64,000 bases of DNA. It comes from Kingella oralis. GTDB taxonomy: Bacteria > Pseudomonadota > Gammaproteobacteria > Burkholderiales > Neisseriaceae. The translations under genes and the position numbers were made by a program. Below the pieces are notes generated by a model. It had not been told where the DNA came from, made no database searches, and saw only the letters and a program-made list of their open reading frames with translations. The stretch is taken from assembly GCF_014054985.1 (NCBI RefSeq), contig NZ_CP059569.1:992001-1056000 (forward strand), read 5' to 3'. Numbering within the stretch: position 1 is the first letter of the stretch; each line of letters starts with the position of its first letter. Of this stretch, positions 50,601-59,203 are shown one piece after another.

Positions 50601-51521
50601 GGCAAAGGGGGCGATGGCGGTGGGGTGGTTATGCGTTTCCACTTTCATCAGGATGTGGGTGTTTTCAGTATGAAAATCGTAGGCTTGGTTGCACGCCGCG
50701 CTGGGGTAGAACCGCGCAATTTCCGCGCCTTCGATGATGGAAGAATTGTCTTTGTAGGCAACGATGGTGCCGTTGGGGCTGGCTTCGTGGGTGTCGCGTA
50801 TTAGGCGGAACAGCGATTTGGGCTGTTTTTCGCCGTTGAGCACAAAATCGGCGTTGAAAATTTTATGGCGGCAATGCTCGCTGTTGGCTTGGGCGAACAT
50901 CATCAGTTCCACGTCTGTTGGATTGCGGTTTAACGCGCGATAGTTGTCCAGCAGATAGTCCACTTCATCGGACGAAAGCGCCAAGCCCATTTCGGCGTTG
51001 GCGGCAAGCAGCGCGTCTTTGCCGCCGCCCAGAATATCCACGCTGGCGAAGGATGGGCTGTCGTGTTGCGCGAATAATTGCGCGGCAGCCTGAAAATCGG
51101 GCAACACGCTTTCGGTCATTCTGTCGTGCAACAAGGCAGCCCATTGTTCGCGCTCATCCGTTTTCAGGCTGCCTGAAAGCGATACCGCCATGCCGCGTTC
51201 AATGCGCTCAATGTGCGCCAAACCGCAGTTGTGCGCGATGTTGGTGGCTTTGGAAGACCACGGGGAAATCGTGCCGATGCGCGGGGTGATTAAAAAAAGG
51301 CTTTGCGTGGCATCTGGGGGAGTTACCCGTTCAGCAGCCAGCAAAGCCTTTAATTGCAACGCATCCGCATCTGATAGCGGCGCATCCGATGCCACAAAAT
51401 ACCAATATTCGCTGGCAACAGCGTGTTCAGGCAGCCCGAGCGTTTGGGCTTTTTGCAGCAATTTGTTGATGCGGAAAGCAGAAAGCGCGGTTTCGCCGCG
51501 AAAAGCAGTAACAACAGACAT
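47628..51521 (-). CDS. purL: Phosphoribosylformylglycinamidine synthase (single-chain PurL)
   Basis: 1297 residues (E. coli PurL 1295). FGAM synthase domains carry [65 protein letters not shown], and GGGAASSM. The C-terminal class-I glutaminase has [17 protein letters not shown], nucleophile Cys in [10 protein letters not shown] (~residue 1132), and PHPERTFR. It makes FGAM from FGAR, ATP and glutamine in purine synthesis. The start [10 protein letters not shown] is chosen because the upstream frame reads DUS sequence. At least two palindromic DUS words lie in frame and are both read as SGSLK ([24 protein letters not shown]), in surface-type linker positions. Confidence 0.97.
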   Translation of the reverse strand: [1297 protein letters not shown]

Positions 51522-51636
51522 GGTCTCAATCTTTCGTTCAGACAAGGGTTGGGAAAAAGGCGGATTATACGCGAGATTGCGATGCTGGTTTGCAGGGCAG
51601 CCTGAAAATTTAGCCGTTTTACGGTAAACTAACACC

Positions 51637-51668
51637 TTTTTCAGGCTGCCTATTTTCAGGCTGCCCTT
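51637..51668. repeat. Two direct DUS words in tandem before pqiB
   Basis: tttttcaggctgcct is followed after 1-2 bases by ttttcaggctgccc. This same-strand spacing is unusual in a window where most pairs are inverted. It lies in the ~165-base divergent gap between purL and pqiB. Confidence 0.65.
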
Positions 51669-51685
51669 TTATTATTGATTATTGT

Positions 51686-53335
51686 ATGACTGCACACACG
51701 CCCCATCCGCACACCGCCAAAGTTCGCCCCAGCAAAACGCTGGTTTCCACCGTTTGGCTGATTCCCCTTGCCGCCGCCATTGTGGGCGGCTATCTGTTGA
51801 TTGACAGCTTTCGCTCGCGCGGCACAGAAATCAAGCTGTATATGGATAACGCCGATGGCATTGAAGTAAACAACACCACCATTCGGATGCTGAATGTGGA
51901 AGTGGGGCGCGTGATACGCATCCGCTTGCAGCCCGACCAAAAAGGTGTGGAGCTTACTGCCAAAATTGACAAAGACGGCGCGGCTTTGATGCGTAAAGAC
52001 ACGCAGTTTTGGGTGGTCAAACCGCGCATAGACCAAAACGGCGTAACCGGGCTGGGCACGCTGCTTTCAGGCTCATACATCGCGTTTAGCGCAGGCAGCC
52101 CGCAAAGCGAAGTGGAACACGAATTTAAAGTATCCGACTTGCCGCCGATTTCCGCCGCAGGGCAAACAGGCTTGCGCCTCACGCTCACGGGCAAAAACCG
52201 CAAAATGATAGGCGCGGGCAGCCCCGTGATGTATGAAAATCACACCGTGGGCACGGTGGAAAGCGCGAAATTTGACCCGAAAACGCAAAGCGTGCAATAC
52301 AGCATTTTCATCCAAAGCCCCAACGAAAGCCTTGTGAACTCGGGCAGCCATTTTTGGCTGGACAGCGGCATAGACGTGCGGCTGGACGGCGGCGGGATTA
52401 AAGTGGACAGCGCACCGCTTTCTGCCATTTTGTCGGGCGCAATTGCGTTTGACTCGCCCCCCTCTGCCAACAATGTGAGCAGCGGCACCACCTTCACCAT
52501 CCACAACGACCGCGCCGAAATTGAAAACCAGCCCAACGAGCGCACTTTGTATTACGTTGCCTTTTTCAACAGCTCCGTGCGCGGTTTAGACATCGGCGCA
52601 CCCGTGGTGTACAAAGGCATCCGCATTGGCAACGTTGCCGCTGTGCCCTATTTTCAAGCGGGCGACAGCGCGAAATTGTTTGAACACGGCTACGTTCCCG
52701 TGCGCATTCGCATAGACCCCGACCGAATTGAACAACGTGGCGACACGCCCCAAAGCAAAGCATACTGGCAAAGCACGTTTCAGGCTGCCTTAGATAACGG
52801 CTTAACCGCCAGCTTGGGCAGCAACAATTTGGTACTCGGCAGCAAGCTGGTGGAGCTAAACGACAGCCCCAGCAGCACGCCGCCGCTGAAACCGCACAGC
52901 GAATACGGCGGCGACATCGTGATTGGCACGCGCGGCGGCGGCTTGGATGATTTGCAAAACCAAGTAGCCAAGCTGTTGGACAAATTCAACGCCCTGCCGT
53001 TGGATAAAACCGTGGGCGAGCTTAACGGCAGCCTGAAAGAGCTACGCGGCACGCTGAAATCCGCGCAGACCATGCTGGCATCGGCAAACAAACTCATCGC
53101 GCAAAACAGCACGCAAAGCCTGCCCGCCGAGCTGAACCAAACCCTGCGCGAGCTGCGCCAAACGCTGCAAGGCGTGTCGCCGCAATCGCCCGTGTATCAA
53201 GACGTGCAAAACACGCTGCAAAGCATAGACCGCACCTTGCAATCCGCCCAGCCCGTTATCCGCACGCTGAAAGAACAGCCCAATGCGTTGATTTTTAACA
53301 GGGGCGGCAAAGACCCGATTCCGAAGGGTAAATAA
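51686..53335 (+). CDS. pqiB: PqiB-like MCE-domain protein
   Basis: 549 residues (E. coli PqiB 546). One N-terminal membrane helix (LVSTVWLIPLAAAIVGGYLLI, ~20-40). Three MCE domains follow: IKLYMDNADGIEVNNTTIRMLNVEVGRV (~50), LRLTLTGKNRKMIGAGSPVMYENHTVG (~160), and YYVAFFNSSVRGLDIGAPVVYKGIRIGNV (~290). The C-terminal part is a long helical coiled coil ending NRGGKDPIPKGK. PqiB forms hexameric rings whose needle bridges the periplasm for lipid transport. The usual membrane partner pqiA upstream and lipoprotein pqiC downstream are both missing here; the flanking genes are purL and dinG. A partner must lie elsewhere or be unnecessary. Confidence 0.93.
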   Translation: MTAHTPHPHTAKVRPSKTLVSTVWLIPLAAAIVGGYLLIDSFRSRGTEIKLYMDNADGIEVNNTTIRMLNVEVGRVIRIRLQPDQKGVELTAKIDKDGAALMRKDTQFWVVKPRIDQNGVTGLGTLLSGSYIAFSAGSPQSEVEHEFKVSDLPPISAAGQTGLRLTLTGKNRKMIGAGSPVMYENHTVGTVESAKFDPKTQSVQYSIFIQSPNESLVNSGSHFWLDSGIDVRLDGGGIKVDSAPLSAILSGAIAFDSPPSANNVSSGTTFTIHNDRAEIENQPNERTLYYVAFFNSSVRGLDIGAPVVYKGIRIGNVAAVPYFQAGDSAKLFEHGYVPVRIRIDPDRIEQRGDTPQSKAYWQSTFQAALDNGLTASLGSNNLVLGSKLVELNDSPSSTPPLKPHSEYGGDIVIGTRGGGLDDLQNQVAKLLDKFNALPLDKTVGELNGSLKELRGTLKSAQTMLASANKLIAQNSTQSLPAELNQTLRELRQTLQGVSPQSPVYQDVQNTLQSIDRTLQSAQPVIRTLKEQPNALIFNRGGKDPIPKGK

Positions 53336-53485
53336 GGCGGATGCGGATAGGCAGCCTGAAACTTGGCGAACGCATCATTAAAGATGAGAAAATGGTTGTT
53401 TGCCAAAAGCTGTTTCAGGCTGCCTATCTGCCACTGTGGCGCATCGCCCTGCTCTTGTTTCATTTGCTCTACAACTGTTTTCCCG

Positions 53486-53521
53486 TTTTCAGGCTGCCTT
53501 AACCTAACAGGCAGCCTGAAA
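53486..53521. terminator. Inverted DUS pair in pqiB/dinG gap
   Basis: gttttcaggctgcct and aggcagcctgaaac lie around an 8-base loop. Confidence 0.55.
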
Positions 53522-53551
53522 CGCCTAATCCCCGCCCTACTCTATTTCATG

Positions 53552-53606
53552 CCAAACCTGCAACCGATGGAACATCGGCAGCTCGCCGACATATTGGCAA
53601 CTTTTT
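53552..53606 (+). repeat. GC-rich double-hairpin repeat, copy 5
   Basis: AACCTGCAACCGATGGAACA leads into TCGGCAGCTCGCCGACATATTGGCAAC, related to the consensus first hairpin. The second hairpin is absent. Confidence 0.55.
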
Positions 53607-53635
53607 AAGCCCAGTTGAACGCACCATTTTTAGAT

Positions 53636-53675
53636 TTCAGGCTGCCTTTGCTGCCCCAAAAGGCAGCCTGAAAAC
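53636..53675. repeat. Inverted DUS pair just before dinG
   Basis: tttcaggctgcct and aggcagcctgaaa lie around about 13 bases, ending 18 bases before the dinG ATG. Confidence 0.55.
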
Positions 53676-53692
53676 CAAACCAACAAATCACC

Positions 53693-55825
53693 ATGCTCAC
53701 CGACCTAGAAAAAAACGCCATCCGCGACCACTACCGCGCCATCTCCGAAAACCTGCCCCACTTTCGCCCCCGCCCCGCCCAGCGCGAAATGATTGCCGCC
53801 ATTGCCAACGCCTTTTCCCGCACGCTCACGCGCGAAGAAGGCGGCGACGCGCCCGAGCGACAAGGCGAGAGCATCGCCGTTATCGAAGGCCCAACAGGCG
53901 TAGGCAAATCGCTGGCGTATTTGTTGGCAGGCGGCATCATGGCGCAAACGCGCAACAAGCGCCTAATCGTTTCCAGCGCCACCATCGCCCTGCAAGAGCA
54001 ATTGGTGGAACGCGATTTGCCGTTTGTGGTCGCGCAAAGCGGGCTGGAACTGAGCTTCGCCCTCGCCAAAGGGCGCGGACGCTACCTCTGCCCCTACAAA
54101 CTCTACCAGCTCACTCAAACCAACGCCCAGCAAACCCTAGACGGCATAGAACAGCCCGCCGTGCTGTGGAGCAACAAGCCCAAAGCCGAAGAAATCGCCA
54201 CTCTGCAAAACATGGCAAACCAATTTGCCAGCCGCCAATTCAACGGCGACCGCGACACATGGAGCGAAAAAATCGACGATGCCCTGTGGCAGCAAGTAAC
54301 CAACGACCGCCACGGCTGCCTGAAATCCGCCTGCCCCAACCGCGCCGAATGCCCGTTTTACCTCGCCCGCGACACGCTGGAACACACCGATGTCATCGTT
54401 GCCAACCACGATTTGCTGCTCGCCGACATCAGCATGGGCGGCGGCGTGATTCTGCCCGCGCCCGAAAACAGCTTCTACTGCATTGACGAAGCGCATCATC
54501 TGCCGAAAAAAGCCCTGAACCAATTTGCCGCCGAACACACCTGGCTACACGCGATGTGGACAGCCGAAAAACTGCCGCAGCACACGCAAAAAATCGCCCT
54601 GCTCACCGACAAGCTAGAACTTGCCAACCTAGCCAACGAAGCCGCCAACAGCCTGCTAGACAGCCTAAACGAATGGCAATTTCACCTGATGGATGCGCCC
54701 GAATTAGCCGCCAGCGAGCAAGAGCACGAAACCATTTGGCTGTGGCAAGACGGCATCATCCCGCCCGAATTGGAAAACCTTGTTCACAACACAAACATCG
54801 CCGCCCAAGCCCTTGCCAACAACGTCAGCCAGCTTGCCGACGCGCTTGCCGCCGCCCGCCGCGACAAAGACCAAGACAGCAGCCAAATAGACCGCATCAG
54901 CACCGAATTTGGCATCTTCGTTGCCCGCACCGAGCAAATCGCCGCCGTGTGGCAACTCATCGCCACCGCCCCCAGCGAAGACAAAGAACCGCTCGCCAAA
55001 TGGATAAGCCACCCGCAAAGCGACAAAATAGACTGGACATTCCACGCAAGCCCCATCACCGCCGCCACCATGTTGGCAAACAAATTATTCAAACGCGCAG
55101 CAGGCGCCATTCTCACCTCCGCCACCTTGCAAAGCCTCGGCAACTTCAAGCTGCTGCTCAACCAAACAGGGCTCACATGGCTGCCCGAAACCACCACCCT
55201 CGCCCTGCAAAGCCCATTTAATTTTGCCGAGCAAGGCGAACTCTATCTCCCGCCCATCAGCACCAGCCCCAAAGACCCCGTCGCTCACACCAACGAAGTG
55301 ATTGAATGGCTGCCCAAGCTCATCAGCGACACCGCTCCCATAGGCACGCTGGTGTTATTCACCTCGCGCAAGCAAATGCAAGAAGTCGCTTTCAGGCTGC
55401 CTGAAAACTACCTGCCGCACCTGCTGATACAAGGCGAACAATCCAAATCCAAGCTGCTTGCCCAGCATCATCAAAACCTTGCCGATGGCAAGCCCAGCAT
55501 CATCTTCGGGCTAGACAGCTTTGCCGAAGGGCTAGACTTGCCGCACGAAGCCTGCGTGCACGTTATCATCGTCAAACTCCCCTTTTCCATGCCCGACAAC
55601 CCCATAGAAAAAACCCAAAGCCGCTGGATAGAAAAACGCGGCGGGCGACCCTTTATGGAAATCACCGTGCCCGAAGCCAGCATCAAACTGGTGCAAGCCG
55701 TTGGGCGGCTGATTCGCACCGAAAGCGACTACGGGCGCATCACCATCCTAGACAACCGCATCACCACTCAACGCTACGGGCAACAACTGCTCGCCTGCTT
55801 ACCGCCGTTTAAACGGCTAGGGTAA
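53693..55825 (+). CDS. dinG: ATP-dependent DNA helicase DinG
   Basis: 710 residues (E. coli DinG 716). Walker A GPTGVGKSLAYLL at residues ~66-78. Iron-sulfur Cys ligands in YLCPYKLYQL (~132) and HGCLKSACPNRAECPFYLAR (~205-225). Walker B/DEAH box IDEAHHLPKKAL (~263). Motif VI-like AVGRLIRTESDYGRITILDNR near the C-terminus. It is a 5'-3' XPD-like superfamily-2 helicase that resolves R-loops and other structures. A palindromic DUS at 55390-55406 is read as AFRLPENY in a region between helicase motifs. A long-stem DUS terminator follows. Confidence 0.95.
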   Translation: MLTDLEKNAIRDHYRAISENLPHFRPRPAQREMIAAIANAFSRTLTREEGGDAPERQGESIAVIEGPTGVGKSLAYLLAGGIMAQTRNKRLIVSSATIALQEQLVERDLPFVVAQSGLELSFALAKGRGRYLCPYKLYQLTQTNAQQTLDGIEQPAVLWSNKPKAEEIATLQNMANQFASRQFNGDRDTWSEKIDDALWQQVTNDRHGCLKSACPNRAECPFYLARDTLEHTDVIVANHDLLLADISMGGGVILPAPENSFYCIDEAHHLPKKALNQFAAEHTWLHAMWTAEKLPQHTQKIALLTDKLELANLANEAANSLLDSLNEWQFHLMDAPELAASEQEHETIWLWQDGIIPPELENLVHNTNIAAQALANNVSQLADALAAARRDKDQDSSQIDRISTEFGIFVARTEQIAAVWQLIATAPSEDKEPLAKWISHPQSDKIDWTFHASPITAATMLANKLFKRAAGAILTSATLQSLGNFKLLLNQTGLTWLPETTTLALQSPFNFAEQGELYLPPISTSPKDPVAHTNEVIEWLPKLISDTAPIGTLVLFTSRKQMQEVAFRLPENYLPHLLIQGEQSKSKLLAQHHQNLADGKPSIIFGLDSFAEGLDLPHEACVHVIIVKLPFSMPDNPIEKTQSRWIEKRGGRPFMEITVPEASIKLVQAVGRLIRTESDYGRITILDNRITTQRYGQQLLACLPPFKRLG

Positions 55826-55838
55826 ACCCCGCGCATAC

Positions 55839-55891
55839 GGTTTCAGGCTGCCTATTGTGTGTGTCGCATACACAATAGGCAGCCTGAAACC
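55839..55891. terminator. Inverted DUS pair, 22-bp perfect stem, after dinG
   Basis: ggtttcaggctgcctattgt plus GT is exactly complementary to the partner arm ending in gaaacc. The loop is 9 bases. The arms extend 9 bases past the DUS. Confidence 0.75.
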
Positions 55892-55950
55892 ATAGCGGAG
55901 TTGCGAAGTTAAAACAATCCAATGGAGTGTCGGCGGCGCGCCGCCCAATC
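55891..55950 (+). repeat. GC-rich double-hairpin repeat, copy 6
   Basis: catagcggagttgcgaagtt leads into AAAACAATCCAATGGAGTGTCGGCGGCGCGCCGC-type sequence. Its preamble matches the one before the copy near 56440. Confidence 0.6.
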
Positions 55951-55972
55951 AGCCCATTCAGCCAAATCATCC

Positions 55973-56004
55973 TTTGCCAGCGCACGGCTTGCCAGCAAGC
56001 CGTA
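55973..56004 (-). repeat. Short palindromic repeat family, copy 3
   Basis: tttgccagcgcacggcttgc then cagcaagccgta: the reverse complement of the copies at 16.64 and 44.95 kb. Confidence 0.65.
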
Positions 56005-56067
56005 GAGGCGCGGATTAGCTTTTCAGGCTGCCCAACCTTTGCGCCCACGTTCACACGCCGCATCCCG

Positions 56068-56109
56068 TTTCAGGCTGCCTTATCGCATAAACAAAAGGCA
56101 GCCTGAAAA
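56068..56109. repeat. Inverted DUS pair in the dinG downstream gap
   Basis: tttcaggctgcct and aggcagcctgaaa lie around a 16-base loop, directly next to a terminator-like hairpin. Confidence 0.5.
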
Positions 56110-56111
56110 AC

Positions 56112-56144
56112 AAAAACCGCTTGGTGTTCTGCCACGCGGTTTTT
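56112..56144. terminator. Orphan terminator-like hairpin
   Basis: aaaaaccgc and gcggttttt pair across a 15-base loop, flanked by A and T runs on each side, so it could act in both directions. No gene ends nearby on either strand: dinG already has its own DUS stem ~220 bases upstream. Confidence 0.6.
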
Positions 56145-56214
56145 GCTGGATAGATTGGTTTGAGCTTCGCAACGCCGCTACGCTCCGCAGGCTGCCTATT
56201 CCATCAAGGCATTT

Positions 56215-56302
56215 GTAGGTCAGGCATTGATGCCCGACAAATACTATTTGTCTCTTAACACGCCAGAAATTTAAAAACATCGGGCATCAATGCCCGACCT
56301 AC
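56215..56302. repeat. Inverted-repeat element (MITE-like), copy 2
   Basis: 88 bp. The left end begins GTAGGTCAGGCATTGATG, and the right end is its near-exact complement. It shares layout, interior (AAATACT, AAATTTAAAAAC) and the following ~30 bases with copy 1 at 21805-21893. The central bases of both arms differ from copy 1 in a compensating way. Confidence 0.75.
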
Positions 56303-56435
56303 TTAGGTTTGGCAATGGTTTCAGGCTGCCTAATGCTTCACAACTGCTTGATGCTACTGCCCTTTCCCCTACACCCAAAGCCAACCACAAAGCACAAATT
56401 ATTTTCAGGCTGCCTCAATCCGTCAAGGCAGCCTG

Positions 56436-56518
56436 CGGGGCGTAGCGGAGTTGCGAAGCTAAAATTAAAAATGGAGCGTCGGCGGCTAGCCGACAAATTC
56501 GTTTGTTATCGTTAAATC
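56436..56518 (+). repeat. GC-rich double-hairpin repeat, copy 7
   Basis: ggggcgtagcggagttgcga, then AAAATGGAGCGTCGGCGGCTAGCCGACAAATTCGTTTG in total. The first hairpin is intact (GTCGGCGGCTAGCCGAC); the second is replaced by an AT-rich tail. Confidence 0.65.
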
Positions 56519-56577
56519 ATCATTAAAACAGCATCGTGTATTTGGCGTAGGGCGTGCAGCATTTCAGGCTGCCCATT

Positions 56578-56889
56578 TCACCGCCGCCGCAAAATCACAC
56601 TCAGCCCCGCGCCAAACAACGCCGCCAAAGCAAACGGCAACACGGGCGACAACACAATCGCCAGCACCGTCTGCCACACGCACAGCCCCAACAGCGACAC
56701 CCCGCCCCAAGCCGCCAATATAGCCGATGCCAGCATCAGCGCAAAGTTAATCAGCATATTGGTGGAAACGCTGCGCGACTCGGTTTCAGGCTGCCGAAAC
56801 AGTTGATAAAGCGCGCTGCAATACGTGGCGGCATCCAAGCAAAGTTTGGTGAGCAGCAGGGAAAAGACAAGGTTGAAGGTGGTTTGCAT
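56578..56889 (-). CDS. Small membrane protein, unknown function
   Basis: 103 residues. Hydrophobic stretches TFNLVFSLLLTKLCLDAA, TNMLINFALMLASAILAAWGGVSLLGLCVWQTVLAIVLSPVLPFALAALFGAGLSVIL, and a basic C-terminus RRR suggest three to four helices. The middle RQPETES is encoded by a DUS, which sits between the first and second helices. The start MQTTFNLVF is the first ATG after AATCC; no strong Shine-Dalgarno is seen. No family is recognised. It lies downstream of the DUF302 gene on the same strand, separated by a DUS pair. Confidence 0.55.
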   Translation of the reverse strand: MQTTFNLVFSLLLTKLCLDAATYCSALYQLFRQPETESRSVSTNMLINFALMLASAILAAWGGVSLLGLCVWQTVLAIVLSPVLPFALAALFGAGLSVILRRR

Positions 56890-56908
56890 AATGGGTTGGA
56901 TTTAAGAA

Positions 56909-56937
56909 TGCAGCCTGAAACCGTTTTCAGGCTGCCT
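56909..56937. terminator. Short-loop inverted DUS pair
   Basis: gcagcctgaaa and ttttcaggctgc lie around a 3-4 base loop, directly beyond the DUF302 stop on the minus strand. Confidence 0.6.
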
Positions 56938-56945
56938 ATTGTGAG

Positions 56946-57428
56946 TTATTGCGCCACTACCGCGCGTATCAACTTCTCCGCATTTGCCAGCGTGTTTTCC
57001 ACTTCGCTGTATTCAATGCGGCTGCCGTCAATCAGCGCGTGGGTGTCGGTGAACACGGCTTGCACGCCCGCTGGGGTTTGCGTTACCAACACGCGCAGCG
57101 GCAGTTGCAGCGCGAAGGTGGGGTCTTTCACCATCAGCGGCGTGCCTGCTTTGGGCGTGCCAAACACAATCACGGTGGCGGGTTGCATTTCCAAGCCGCT
57201 TTGACGGGCGGCGGCGCGGTGGTCAATCACGGCAAACACGGTCATGCCTTTGGCTTGGATGGCGTTTTGCAGGCGCGTTACCGTTTCGTCAAACGGGTAT
57301 TGGCTGGCAACGGTGTGGATGCGCGGCGCGTTTGTGGCTTGCGTGGCAGGCGCTTCGGGCGCGCTGTTTTGTGCGCAAGCGGTTAAGCTGGCGGCGGTTG
57401 CCAATGCGGTTAGGGCGGGTTTAATCAT
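56946..57428 (-). CDS. DUF302-family lipoprotein
   Basis: 160 residues. MIKPALTALATAASLTACAQ is a lipoprotein signal with lipobox SLTAC. The mature protein carries the DUF302 fold: VASQYPFDETVTRLQNAIQAKGMTVFAVIDHRAAARQSGLEMQPATVIVFGTPKAGTPLM..DPTFALQLPLRVLVTQ. DUF302 proteins bind small ligands or metals in some species, but no common function is established. GAAAGGAAATCC before the ATG is a strong ribosome site; a longer upstream frame reads through a DUS and was rejected. It is followed on the same strand by a small membrane protein. Confidence 0.88.
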   Translation of the reverse strand: MIKPALTALATAASLTACAQNSAPEAPATQATNAPRIHTVASQYPFDETVTRLQNAIQAKGMTVFAVIDHRAAARQSGLEMQPATVIVFGTPKAGTPLMVKDPTFALQLPLRVLVTQTPAGVQAVFTDTHALIDGSRIEYSEVENTLANAEKLIRAVVAQ

Positions 57429-57461
57429 AGGATTTCCTTTCAGATAAATGTGAACAATATT

Positions 57462-57495
57462 AAGGCAGCCTGAAAACCCACTTTCAGACTGCCTT
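57462..57495. terminator. Imperfect inverted DUS pair after proS
   Basis: aaggcagcctgaaaa faces tttcagactgcctt (one substitution) across a short loop; it lies directly beyond the minus-strand proS stop. Confidence 0.5.
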
Positions 57496-57499
57496 GGCA

Positions 57500-59203
<1,704 letters not shown>

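Larger units (their letters stand above)
53336..53692. other. pqiB/dinG gap with DUS pairs and a GC-rich repeat
   Basis: 357 bases with no gene. It contains DUS words at about 53349 and 53413, inverted pairs at 53486-53521 and 53636-53675, and one copy of the GC-rich repeat (53552-53606). Confidence 0.7.
55826..56577. other. Largest intergenic gap (752 bases), mosaic of repeats
   Basis: No gene is supported. In order it holds: a 22-bp DUS stem (55839-55891), a GC-rich repeat copy (55891-55950), an inverted copy of the short palindromic repeat (55973-56004), an inverted DUS pair (56068-56109), a terminator-like hairpin (56112-56144), the second copy of the inverted-repeat element (56215-56302), and another GC-rich repeat copy (56436-56518). 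Confidence 0.75.
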
